This document shows, piece by piece, positions 1 through 7,682 of a stretch of DNA of 9,198 nt. The number at the start of each line of letters is the position of its first letter. Position 1 is the first letter of the stretch. Origin of the DNA: an uncultured Porphyromonas sp. (GTDB lineage Bacteria; Bacteroidota; Bacteroidia; Bacteroidales; Porphyromonadaceae). The notes beneath the pieces were generated by a model. That model worked only from the letters and a program-made list of their open reading frames with translations. It made no database searches and was not told where the DNA came from. The translations under genes and the position numbers were made by a program. The stretch is taken from assembly GCA_945875135.1 (NCBI GenBank), contig CAMCJO010000064.1, forward strand, positions 1 to 9,198, written 5' to 3'.

Positions 1-677
1 ACTACCTAGCAGACTATCCTAAGGGGGAAACAAAGCAGGAGGCTAGTCAAGCACTACCTCAAGAGTATGCCCTAGCGACCTCACGTGCCAAGCAGGCTGA
101 GGTAGCGGCCAGTAGACTCTTCGAGCTACGAGAGCGCCGTGTGGAGCTGCTCTCGGGTCAAGTCGAGACGATGCCGTGCGACGGGCCAGCACTCAAGATG
201 GTCTTAGACGGACTAGACAAAGAGATAGCAGCACTGCAAGCTCTCTTTGCAGGTCGTACTACGAGACGATACTACGAGGAGATCGTGGACGTCCCCATTG
301 ACGAGCCGACCTCGCAGCAGGTGGTGGCTCGCTTTGCGCCACAGTATGGCTTGGTCGACAAGGCAGATCTCTCGGGTGCTCCTATATATATAAGTATCGA
401 GGCACTAGATCACCCCACGCAGCAGAGCGATGCGGAGCTGCACAAGCTGGCCAAGAGCAAGGCGCTCCGCTACATCGAGCCAGGACGAGCTCGCGTGTCA
501 CTACAGCTGCCCGAGCGGAGCCAGGCGATCATGCTAGAGCTCTCGGTGGCGCAGTGGGGACGCACAGCACTCCTAGAGCACAAGCTCGGTGCTGACAAGC
601 TAGGCCAGCTGCCCTACACGATATACTTCGACCTCACGAGTGGCTCTATCAAGCTGATCGAGCTACCGCAGCAGTAA
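1..677 (+). CDS. DUF4831-family protein, 3' part (5' end outside window)
   Basis: The frame is open from base 3 to the TAA at 675-677, giving 224 visible residues; the gene begins before the window. A GTG at 141 lies in this frame but is not a credible start, because conserved-looking sequence precedes it. Visible blocks resemble the DUF4831 family of Bacteroidales as I remember it: an Ala/Glu-rich helix with ATSRAKQAEVAASRLFELRE followed by RRVELLSGQVETMP, a middle segment with LSGAPIYISIE, and a C-terminus ending YTIYFDLTSGSIKLIE. The family is usually about 350 residues, so roughly the last two thirds are present. Function is unknown. It ends 39 bp before the transporter gene on the same strand, with no terminator visible between, so read-through is possible. 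Family assignment is from memory of the motif pattern; a secreted or envelope location is likely for the family but the N-terminus cannot be seen here. Confidence 0.72.
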   Translation, partial: YLADYPKGETKQEASQALPQEYALATSRAKQAEVAASRLFELRERRVELLSGQVETMPCDGPALKMVLDGLDKEIAALQALFAGRTTRRYYEEIVDVPIDEPTSQQVVARFAPQYGLVDKADLSGAPIYISIEALDHPTQQSDAELHKLAKSKALRYIEPGRARVSLQLPERSQAIMLELSVAQWGRTALLEHKLGADKLGQLPYTIYFDLTSGSIKLIELPQQ

Positions 678-716
678 TAACTTGAAAAAACACTAATCTA
701 TAAACGAACCATTCAT

Positions 717-2756
717 ATGGAAAATAAACACCCCAAGGGGCTCATAGTATTGGCCCTAACGAACATGGGAGAGCGCTTCGGCTACTACACGATGCTAGCC
801 ATATTGACGCTCTACCTACAGGCGAAGTTCGGCTTCTCCTCGGCAACGACTAGTATGCTATATGGTACCTTCCTAGCGCTGGTCTACTTCCTCCCAATCT
901 TCGGTGGTATCATAGCTGATAAATGGCTCGGATATGGTAAGACCATCTTTACAGGTGTCACGATCATGTTCGCTGGTTACCTCCTCCTGGGGCTACCTTT
1001 TGGCTCTGGAAGTGCAGGTATCACGATCATGCTCTTGTCCCTCTTCCTGATTGCTGCTGGTACGGGACTCTTCAAGGGTAACCTACAGGCACTCGTGGGT
1101 AAGATCTATGACGACCCACGCTACTCTAAGGGACGTGACATGGCGTTCTCTATCTTCTACATGTTCATCAACATCGGTGCCTTCTTTGCTCCTAGCATGG
1201 GTAACTGGATTACGAACAATGTACTAGCTAAGGAGAACTACTTCTACGATGCGACAGTGCCTGCCAACTACAACAAGCTCAACGATGAGACGGTCGATGC
1301 CGATGCCTTTATCGCAGAGCTACAAGCTAAGCACCCTGAGTATGCTCAGCTGACGGCTGAGGAACAGGATCAAAAGATCTCAGCTGCTAAGAAGAAGGCT
1401 GGCGTCATGTTCCCCGATGACGAGGCTCAGGTTCTTCACGACCTACGTATAGCAGCCCTCCGCCAGTATACTAAAGCTGGGCTAGTGACAGATCCTCAAC
1501 TGCAGATCACGGATGCTGACCATGAGATCCTCATCAGTCGCGATGCAAAGGACGAGCCAGCCAAGTTTGCTATCAATGAGCGCGTGGCTATGCTGCAAAT
1601 CCCAGCTGAGTGGACGGCTGATCTAAACAATAAACTCAATGCGGAGCGTGAAGACAGAGGTGAAGCAGCTCAAGAGTTAAGCTTCGAGCGTGCCTTCGGT
1701 GAGCACTATGTGTCGACGACCTTGTCACAATCTTATAGTCTCTCGTTCTTTGTGGCTTGTATCAGCTTGATCATATCTATCTTGATCTTCGTACTCTGTC
1801 GTAAGACCTGGAAGGCAGCAGACGTAACCGTCAAGCAAGCTAAGGCTATGGCAGCACAGGGCGACAGCTCAGCGCATGTCGTCGAGATGTCTAAGGCTGA
1901 GGTCAAGGAGCGTCTCATCGCACTAGGGCTAGTCTTCTTCGTTGTGATCTTCTTCTGGATGGCTTTCCACCAGAACGGCTTGACGATGACCTTCTTCGCA
2001 CGAGACTATACTGTATCACGTGTAGACGCTGCGGGCTATATGCCGTTTAGTCTACTGATGCTGATACCTTTCATCTGCTTTATGTATGGTATCTACCTTT
2101 CTACCTTCGGACTACTAGGCGGTAAGAAGAATGTCAAGACAGGCTTAATCCTCGTCGTGTTAGGTATCGCTGGTCTCGCCGGTGGATACTTCGTAGACAT
2201 CAAGCCTATCGGTGATGCTCTGAGAAACATTACACCTCAGATCTTCCAGCAGTTCAACCCATTCTTCATCATCCTGCTAACTCCTGTCACAGTAGGTCTC
2301 TTTGGTTATCTAGCCAATCGTGGTAAGGAGCCCTCAGCTCCTCGCAAGATAGGTATCGGTATGCTCCTAGCAGCTGTCGGATTCTGCGTGCTACTGATCC
2401 CAACGATCATGTACGCACTACCCGCTCCTGCTCATATCCATGGCACCAGTGATACGCTCGTATCGCCTAATTGGCTGATCGGTACTTACTTCGTACTGAC
2501 ACTTGCTGAGCTCTTCCTTAGCCCGATGGGTCTATCCTTCGTTTCTAAGGTAGCTCCTCCACAGTACGCTGGTCTTATGCAGGGTGGATGGCTCGCAGCA
2601 ACCGCTATCGGTAACCTGCTCGTCGGCGTGATGGGCTCTCTCTGGGACAAGATGCCTATGGGCTGGTTCTGGGGCGTGCTAATCATCTGCTGTCTCCTCT
2701 CTGCCGCTTTCATATTTGCTGTTATGAAGCGACTCGAGCGCGCTACGGCAGACTAA
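717..2756 (+). CDS. POT/PTR2-family (peptide-type) MFS transporter with periplasmic insert
   Basis: Inner-membrane proton-coupled oligopeptide transporter family, 679 residues, longer than the usual 450-550. Family marks: NMGERFGYY at 16-24 (the ExxERFxYY motif of TM1 with the first Glu replaced by Asn16), GTGLFKGN at 115-122 (GxGxxKPN with Pro replaced by Gly; Lys120 kept), FSIFYMFINIGAFFAP at 144-159 (PTR2 signature), and AELFLSPMGLSFVSKVAP at 597-614 with the conserved Glu598. Five hydrophobic helices precede a hydrophilic stretch at about 170-335, then TM6 near 341-361, a charged linker at 362-398, and the C-terminal bundle. By the standard topology the insert lies between TM5 and TM6, on the periplasmic side; it is Lys/Glu-rich and looks soluble and helical. 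The ATG at 717 has no Shine-Dalgarno, normal in this phylum. Substrate is probably di/tripeptides, but the altered coupling motif makes this inference. Two hairpins follow the stop. Confidence 0.9.
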   Translation: MENKHPKGLIVLALTNMGERFGYYTMLAILTLYLQAKFGFSSATTSMLYGTFLALVYFLPIFGGIIADKWLGYGKTIFTGVTIMFAGYLLLGLPFGSGSAGITIMLLSLFLIAAGTGLFKGNLQALVGKIYDDPRYSKGRDMAFSIFYMFINIGAFFAPSMGNWITNNVLAKENYFYDATVPANYNKLNDETVDADAFIAELQAKHPEYAQLTAEEQDQKISAAKKKAGVMFPDDEAQVLHDLRIAALRQYTKAGLVTDPQLQITDADHEILISRDAKDEPAKFAINERVAMLQIPAEWTADLNNKLNAEREDRGEAAQELSFERAFGEHYVSTTLSQSYSLSFFVACISLIISILIFVLCRKTWKAADVTVKQAKAMAAQGDSSAHVVEMSKAEVKERLIALGLVFFVVIFFWMAFHQNGLTMTFFARDYTVSRVDAAGYMPFSLLMLIPFICFMYGIYLSTFGLLGGKKNVKTGLILVVLGIAGLAGGYFVDIKPIGDALRNITPQIFQQFNPFFIILLTPVTVGLFGYLANRGKEPSAPRKIGIGMLLAAVGFCVLLIPTIMYALPAPAHIHGTSDTLVSPNWLIGTYFVLTLAELFLSPMGLSFVSKVAPPQYAGLMQGGWLAATAIGNLLVGVMGSLWDKMPMGWFWGVLIICCLLSAAFIFAVMKRLERATAD

Positions 2757-2772
2757 AGAGGCTGTACTATGA

Positions 2773-2801
2773 GATAACAGTCTCCAACAAAAGACTGTAT
2801 C
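2773..2801 (+). terminator. hairpin after the transporter gene (possible weak terminator)
   Basis: Arms ACAGTCT (2777-2783) and AGACTGT (2792-2798) pair perfectly around an 8-nt loop; one bulged A extends the stem by 3 bp (2773-2775 with 2799-2801). It begins 16 nt after the transporter stop. No T-run follows, so it is not a classic intrinsic terminator. Its sequence AACAGTCTC recurs in the inverted repeat at 9040-9073, so it may instead be a degenerate copy of a dispersed repeat. Confidence 0.4.
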
Positions 2802-2817
2802 AATTCTCCACCAATAA

Positions 2818-2873
2818 CGATGGACGTATCGCAGACTCCTTTACTAAGCAAGGGGGGGCGATGCGTCCATTCG
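2818..2873 (+). promoter_or_regulatory. long stem-loop just upstream of bioB
   Basis: A 13-bp stem pairs 2820-2832 with 2858-2870 (12 Watson-Crick pairs and one G-T). Two more pairs lie outside a bulged T2871 (2818-2819 with 2872-2873), and an inner stem pairs CTCCTT 2836-2841 with AAGGGG 2850-2855 around an 8-nt loop. It ends 22 nt before the bioB start codon. No T-run follows and no BirA-type operator or TAnnTTTG element is seen in this spacer. It could end transcription of the transporter gene or act as a 5' leader element of the bioB operon; the sequence alone does not decide. Confidence 0.45.
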
Positions 2874-2892
2874 ATTATAGATATACAATAGA

Positions 2893-3903
2893 ATGCTCAT
2901 GAGACCTTTATCAGACATCGTTACCTCTCTCTGCTCTTCCGATCCCATGGAGGTAACACAAGAAGAAGCGCTCCAACTCGCCAAAGAAGCGACTAGCGAG
3001 GAGCTCTACGAGGCAGCCCACCGCGTGACGCGGCACTGTATGGGAGACGCCTTCGACACTTGCTCGATCATCAACGTCAAGAGCGGACACTGCTCCGAGG
3101 ATTGTCACTGGTGCGCTCAGAGTGCTCACTACCATACGCAGGCAGACGCCTATCCGCTGCTGGATGTCGAGCCGTGCGTGGCTGAGTCACAAGCTAATCG
3201 CCAGGCGGGCATCGGGCGCATAGCACTCGTTGCCAGTGGACGAGGACAGAGTGACCGGGAGATAGAGCGTATCGCACAGCACTATGAGGCGATGCACCAG
3301 GCGAGCGACATCAAGCTCTGCGCCTCTATGGGACTGCTGACGAAGGAGCAACTCCGACGCCTGCACGAGGCGGGTGTCACCACCTATCACTGCAATCTGG
3401 AGAGTGCTCCGTCACACTTTCCCAAGCTCTGCACGACCCACACGCAGGCAGAGAAAGAGCAGACCATTCGCTGGGCACGAGAGGTAGGGTTGCAGGTTTG
3501 CTCGGGAGGGATCATCGGCATGGGCGAGACGATGGCACAGCGCATCGAGTTCGCCTGCTATCTCCGTTCGCTCGCCATACGCTCCATACCTATTAATATA
3601 CTCCAGCCGATCGCTGGGACGCCACTAGCCGACGAGCCTCGTCTGACGGACGAGGAGTATCTGCGCACGGTAGCACTCTTTCGTCTGATCAATCCAACGG
3701 CTTTCCTGCGCTTTAGTGGAGGTCGGCTGAGGCTTTCGCCAGAGGTGATGCGCCAAGCTATGTACATCGGCATCAATAGCGCCATCACGGGCGACATGCT
3801 GACAACCAGTGGCATGCAGGCGCGCGAAGACATGCAGCTCATCGCCGAGATGGGCTATCGCAATACCAACGAAAAGGATTGGCGTACCGAAGAAACCGCT
3901 TAA
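2893..3903 (+). CDS. bioB: biotin synthase (variant with altered auxiliary-cluster ligands)
   Basis: Radical-SAM enzyme that inserts sulfur into dethiobiotin to make biotin; 336 residues against 346 in E. coli. The radical-SAM motif is C67-x3-C71-x2-C74 ([12 protein letters not shown]). Aligning by eye to E. coli BioB: Cys143 matches C128, Cys203 ([12 protein letters not shown]) matches C188 and Arg273 in LRFSGGR matches R260, but the position of C97 is Ala111 (RIALVAS against RFCMGAA). Two cysteines absent from E. coli occur near the active site: Cys167 in YHCNLES (position of H152) and Cys180 in KLCTTHT. This is the pattern I associate with BioB of Bacteroidales and other anaerobes. In-frame ATGs lie at 2893 and 2899; the first is used and the choice changes only two residues. 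The gene ends 3 bp before bioA, so the two are surely co-transcribed. No Shine-Dalgarno; a long stem-loop lies upstream. Confidence 0.95.
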   Translation: MLMRPLSDIVTSLCSSDPMEVTQEEALQLAKEATSEELYEAAHRVTRHCMGDAFDTCSIINVKSGHCSEDCHWCAQSAHYHTQADAYPLLDVEPCVAESQANRQAGIGRIALVASGRGQSDREIERIAQHYEAMHQASDIKLCASMGLLTKEQLRRLHEAGVTTYHCNLESAPSHFPKLCTTHTQAEKEQTIRWAREVGLQVCSGGIIGMGETMAQRIEFACYLRSLAIRSIPINILQPIAGTPLADEPRLTDEEYLRTVALFRLINPTAFLRFSGGRLRLSPEVMRQAMYIGINSAITGDMLTTSGMQAREDMQLIAEMGYRNTNEKDWRTEETA

Positions 3904-3906
3904 ACT

Positions 3907-5220
3907 ATGAAGCAATACGACCCAACAGTCCAGCAAGCCTTAGAGTGGGACCGCAAGCACCTGTGGCATCCCTACACATCAACGGAAGATCCGCTACCAG
4001 TCTACCCTGTATCACACGCCGAGGGGGTACGCATCTACCTAGCCGACGGCACAGAGCTGATCGACGGCATGAGCTCCTGGTGGTGCGCTGTGCATGGGTA
4101 CAACCACCCAGTACTCAATGCTGCCGTGGAGACGCAGATAGGGAAGATGAGCCACGTCATGTTTGGCGGACTAACGCATCAGCCTGCCATAGCACTCGGC
4201 GAGGAACTCCTGAAGATGCTTCCCGAGGGCTTCGACTGGATCTTCTACGCAGACAGCGGTTCGGTGGCTGTCGAGGTGGCACTCAAGATGGCGATCCAGT
4301 ACCAGCAGTCTCTCGGTGAGACGCAGCGAGACCACTTCGTCACCATTCGTCGAGGCTACCACGGTGACACCTGGCACGCTATGAGCGTCTGCGATCCCGT
4401 CACGGGGATGCATAGTATCTTCGGCACGGCACTACCGCAGCAACACTTCCTCGCACCGCCCTCCGTCAAGTGGGGCGAGCCGTGGCGTGACGACGCTATG
4501 GAGCCTCTCCGCCAAGTGCTCGCTCAGCACGGCGAGCAGATCGCAGCACTCATCTTAGAGCCTATCGTACAGGGAGCCGGCGGTATGTACTTCTACCACC
4601 CCAACTACCTCGTCGAGGCGCGTAAGCTGTGCGATCAGTATGGCGTGCTGCTCATCTTCGACGAGATAGCCACAGGCTTCGGACGTACGGGACGTATGTT
4701 TGCGATGGAGCATGCGAGCGTCTTGCCTGACATCGTTACCCTCGGCAAGGCACTCACGGGAGGCTATATGACCCTCTCCGCCATTGTCACCACGCAGCAC
4801 GTCGCTGAGACCGTTTGCCGTGGCGAGGCGGGCTGCTTTATGCACGGCCCCACATTTATGGCCAATCCTCTGGCTTGCTCCGTAGCCCTCGCCAGTTTGC
4901 AGCTCCTGCAGCAAGAGCCAACGCTAGAGCGTGTCGCCAAGATCGAGGCGCAACTGAAACGTGAGCTAGCACCTGCCAGCCCCTTCGCCGGGGTCACCGA
5001 GGTGCGCGTCCTCGGCACTATCGGCGTGATCGAGCTAGATGAGCCAATCGATATGCCCTTTATGCAGCGACGCTTCGTGGAGCTTGGCATCTGGGTACGA
5101 CCTTTCGGCCGGCTCTGCTACATCATGCCCCCATACATCATCCAACCCGACGAACTCTCCCAGCTGACCGCAGGCTTGCTCACGGTCGTCCAGGAGATGG
5201 TCACGAAACAATCACGATAA
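3907..5220 (+). CDS. bioA: adenosylmethionine-8-amino-7-oxononanoate aminotransferase
   Basis: Class III PLP aminotransferase that converts KAPA to DAPA using SAM as amino donor, two steps before BioB. It has 437 residues against 429 in E. coli. Visible landmarks in order: LWHPYTS at 19-25 (Tyr23, equivalent of Y17), [13 protein letters not shown] at 56-68 (Trp58-Trp59 substrate pocket), [14 protein letters not shown] at 116-129 (cofactor phosphate loop), [12 protein letters not shown] at 149-160 (Tyr151 stacking on PLP), [12 protein letters not shown] at 251-262 (Asp252 to the pyridine N), LGKALTGGY at 279-287 (Lys281 Schiff base), HGPTFMANP at 313-321 and VRPFGR at 397-402 (Arg398, E. coli R391). 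The SSWW and Tyr marks favour SAM-dependent BioA over other class III enzymes. It starts 3 bp after the bioB stop and ends 12 bp before hemG, as part of one transcription unit. Confidence 0.96.
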   Translation: MKQYDPTVQQALEWDRKHLWHPYTSTEDPLPVYPVSHAEGVRIYLADGTELIDGMSSWWCAVHGYNHPVLNAAVETQIGKMSHVMFGGLTHQPAIALGEELLKMLPEGFDWIFYADSGSVAVEVALKMAIQYQQSLGETQRDHFVTIRRGYHGDTWHAMSVCDPVTGMHSIFGTALPQQHFLAPPSVKWGEPWRDDAMEPLRQVLAQHGEQIAALILEPIVQGAGGMYFYHPNYLVEARKLCDQYGVLLIFDEIATGFGRTGRMFAMEHASVLPDIVTLGKALTGGYMTLSAIVTTQHVAETVCRGEAGCFMHGPTFMANPLACSVALASLQLLQQEPTLERVAKIEAQLKRELAPASPFAGVTEVRVLGTIGVIELDEPIDMPFMQRRFVELGIWVRPFGRLCYIMPPYIIQPDELSQLTAGLLTVVQEMVTKQSR

Positions 5221-5232
5221 AAGTAACGCAGT

Positions 5233-6606
5233 ATGAAACAAACGATAGTCATTGGCGCAGGTATCACCGGCCTCACCACGGCACTCTACCTACGGAGAGC
5301 GGGACTGCCCGTGCTCGTCCTCGAAGAGGCGGAGCGCGCAGGTGGACAAATCCGCACTTTGCGGGAGGAGGGCTACACCTTCGAGACGGGACCTAACACA
5401 GGATCGGTCTCTTTTCCCGAAGTTGCCGAGCTCTTTGCTCTCTTGCCCTCAGGCTACGAGGCCGCCACACCAGCGGGCAACTGTCGATACATCTATAAGA
5501 AAGGACGGCTGCACCAGCTCCCTTCGGGTCCTTGGAGCGGGCTCACGACACCGCTCTTTACGCTAGGCGATAAGTTTCGCCTGCTCGGTGAGCCGTGGCG
5601 CAAGAAAGGCAACGACCCCTACGAGTCTGTCGGCTCTCTTGCAAAGCGACGTCTAGGCAAGAGCTTCTTGCAGTATGCCGTCGACCCCTTCGTCGGGGGC
5701 ATCTACGCCGGCGATCCGATGAAGCTAGAGACCCGTCACGCACTACCCAAGCTCTACAACCTGGAGCAGGAGTATGGGAGCTTCATTCGTGGAGCTATGG
5801 CAAAAGCCAAAGAGCCCAAGAGCGACCGTGATCGCCTAGCCACCAAAGAGGTCTACTCAGCACGACACGGACTGGAGACGATGATTCACGAGATGGTCGA
5901 GCAGATCGGCACGGAGCATGTCCGCACGGGAGCCCCCGTCACCTCAGTCAGACAGGGGGCTGCAGGCGACTGGCTTGTCACCTACCAGCAAGGCGGAGAG
6001 CTACACGAAGTATCAGCCGAGCGCGTAGTCTCTACCGTAGGTGCCCACGCCTTGGCGAGCTTCCTCGGGGAGACCCTCCCAGACGAACTCTTATCGCCCA
6101 TTACAAGTCTCTACTATGCGCCGATCGTCGAGGTGGCTGTCGGCTTTGACCATAAGGTCAGTAACTATCGTGGCTTCGGTGCGCTCATGCCTTCGTCAGA
6201 GCCGGTGGACATCCTCGGGGTTCTCTTCCCGTCCGACTGCTTTGCCGACCGTACACCGACCAGCGAAGGGGTACTCTACAGCATCTTCATGGGAGGCACG
6301 CGGCGCCCCTACTTAATCGATATGGAAGAGAAAGAGCTGCAAGCTTTGGCACTCAAAGATCTCTACAAAGTGCTCGACATCGACCCACGCATAGTGCCCA
6401 ATATGGTGCATATCTCGCGCCACCGCCATGCGATCCCGCAGTATGGTGCCGACAGCGAGAGACGCTGCGCTGCCATTGCGGAGGTAGAGCATCGTTACCC
6501 AGGACTCATCATTGCGGGCAATTGTCGGGATGGTATCGGCATGGCGCACCGCATCACACAAGCGACGCAGGTCGCCCAGCGACTAATCACCGACAGCGAT
6601 CAGTAA
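5233..6606 (+). CDS. hemG: FAD-dependent protoporphyrinogen/coproporphyrinogen oxidase (HemY type)
   Basis: 457-residue flavoprotein of the HemY/PPOX family (often labelled hemG in Bacteroidota). It removes six electrons from protoporphyrinogen IX or coproporphyrinogen III near the end of heme synthesis. The N-terminal FAD fold has VIGAGITGL at 6-14 (GxGxxG at 8-13) with an acidic strand end at EE 31-32 and GGQIRT at 37-42. The family motif DPFVGGIYAGDP lies at 151-162, and the C-terminal FAD segment AGNCRDGIGMAHRI at 428-441. This is not the flavodoxin-like E. coli HemG despite the shared symbol. Product identity (PPO or coproporphyrinogen oxidase, as in Gram-positives) cannot be settled by eye. 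The ATG at 5233 is 12 bp after bioA with no Shine-Dalgarno. The last 24 bp overlap the 3' end of aroC on the other strand, so no terminator fits between them; the transcript must end inside or beyond aroC. Confidence 0.92.
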   Translation: MKQTIVIGAGITGLTTALYLRRAGLPVLVLEEAERAGGQIRTLREEGYTFETGPNTGSVSFPEVAELFALLPSGYEAATPAGNCRYIYKKGRLHQLPSGPWSGLTTPLFTLGDKFRLLGEPWRKKGNDPYESVGSLAKRRLGKSFLQYAVDPFVGGIYAGDPMKLETRHALPKLYNLEQEYGSFIRGAMAKAKEPKSDRDRLATKEVYSARHGLETMIHEMVEQIGTEHVRTGAPVTSVRQGAAGDWLVTYQQGGELHEVSAERVVSTVGAHALASFLGETLPDELLSPITSLYYAPIVEVAVGFDHKVSNYRGFGALMPSSEPVDILGVLFPSDCFADRTPTSEGVLYSIFMGGTRRPYLIDMEEKELQALALKDLYKVLDIDPRIVPNMVHISRHRHAIPQYGADSERRCAAIAEVEHRYPGLIIAGNCRDGIGMAHRITQATQVAQRLITDSDQ

Positions 6607-7671
6607 GTCGGCAAGGGTCAGAGCAACCATCGACTGCACGACCGGCACCGCCCGTAGTGCTATGCACGGGTCGTGACGCCCCGTGAAGGTGTGTGTCACG
6701 CTCTTACCTTCGGTCGTGAGCGTCTGCTGCGGACGGGCAATGGTCGGGGTCGGCTTAAACGCTACCTTCATCACCAGATCCTGTCCCGTCGTGATGCCGC
6801 CGATCGCACCGCCATTGTGATTGCTTCCGAAGGTCACCGAGCCCGTATCGCTCATCGCAAGCAATTCGTCTAGCACGGCACTGCCCCGCTGCCCCGCTAG
6901 GTCAAAGCCATCGCCAAAGGCAAAAGCACGACTCCCCGGTATACTCATCACGGCATAGCTCAGGAGTGCTGGTATACGGTCAAATACGGGGTTTCCAAGG
7001 CCTGCAGGCACACCACGCACCACACAGCCCACGACACCGCCCACGCTGTCTCGGTCGGCTTGTACCTTAGTCAGGTAAGTGGCTATCTCCTCATCTAGTG
7101 TCTCATCAGGACAGTAGCAGAGGCGGTCATAAGTATGCTCTAGAGGGTAGGTCGTGTAGTCGCCAGCTAGCGACAGAGTGCCCACCTGCTGTATGAAAGC
7201 CTGCACCGTGACGCCTCGCAGCTGCTCTAACCACTGCTGAGCGATGGCACCCGCCACCACACGAGCGACCGTCTCACGACCACTCGACCGCCCGCCACCA
7301 GGCTGTGGTTCGAGACCATACTTAAGCCAGTAGGTCAGGTCGGCATGATTTGCTCTAAAGGGCTTTCCCAGCTCACTCGTGGCGGTGTTGTAGTCTTGCG
7401 AGCGAGCGTCCCTATTCTGTATCACGAAGGCTATCGGACTCCCCAGCGTCCTCCCTTCGTCAGTCAAGCCTGAGAGCCAGACCACTTCGTCTGGCTCTCG
7501 GCGTTTTGTCGTAGATCGTGAGTAGCCTGGACGACGTAGGTTGACAAAGTGCTGCACAGCCTCCCGATCGATCCGGAAGCCCGCAGGCATACCATCGAGG
7601 ATTCCCCCCATGGCCACTCCGTGCGACTCCCCAAAGGAGGTCAGTCGCAGATGCCGTCCGAAGCTATTCAT
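6583..7671 (-). CDS. aroC: chorismate synthase
   Basis: Last enzyme of the shikimate pathway: it eliminates phosphate from 5-enolpyruvylshikimate-3-phosphate to give chorismate, using reduced FMN. 362 residues, normal length. Signatures: FGESHG at 13-18 with His17; NHADLTYWLKYG at 108-119 with His109 (the two catalytic His of the family); GGGRSSGRETVARV at 125-138 (signature 2, with Gly131 where Ala is usual); SNHNGGAIGGIT at 283-294; and RHDPC at 332-336 plus RAVPV at 340-344 (signature 3). The frame stays open for 23 more codons upstream, but those encode an Arg/Leu-rich stretch overlapping the end of slyD; the family N-terminus (NSFGRHLRLTSFGESHG) fixes the start at 7671. It follows slyD by 11 bp and is probably translated from the same mRNA. 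The stop TAG lies inside the hemG coding region. Confidence 0.96.
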   Translation of the reverse strand: MNSFGRHLRLTSFGESHGVAMGGILDGMPAGFRIDREAVQHFVNLRRPGYSRSTTKRREPDEVVWLSGLTDEGRTLGSPIAFVIQNRDARSQDYNTATSELGKPFRANHADLTYWLKYGLEPQPGGGRSSGRETVARVVAGAIAQQWLEQLRGVTVQAFIQQVGTLSLAGDYTTYPLEHTYDRLCYCPDETLDEEIATYLTKVQADRDSVGGVVGCVVRGVPAGLGNPVFDRIPALLSYAVMSIPGSRAFAFGDGFDLAGQRGSAVLDELLAMSDTGSVTFGSNHNGGAIGGITTGQDLVMKVAFKPTPTIARPQQTLTTEGKSVTHTFTGRHDPCIALRAVPVVQSMVALTLADLLIAVGD

Positions 7672-7682
7672 CGGGTGATTGC

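Noticed and set aside
141..677. GTG at 141 as the real start of the first gene
   Set aside because: The frame continues open to base 3 and the residues before the GTG belong to the conserved helix of the DUF4831 family, so the gene is cut by the window edge.
678..716. Promoter for the transporter gene
   Set aside because: A TTG at 682-684 and an AT-rich stretch near 695-705 exist, but nothing matches TAnnTTTG, so I cannot support a promoter here.
2757..2892. BirA-type biotin operator upstream of bioB
   Set aside because: No TTGTnAACC-like half-site pair is visible; the only symmetric element is the stem-loop already described.
3558..5090. Several 80-146 codon frames antisense or out of frame within bioB and bioA (for example 3625-3936 minus, 3879-4319 plus, 4764-5090 minus)
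   Set aside because: They lie inside strongly conserved genes, show no family motifs and have compositions (Arg/Ser runs) typical of shadow frames.
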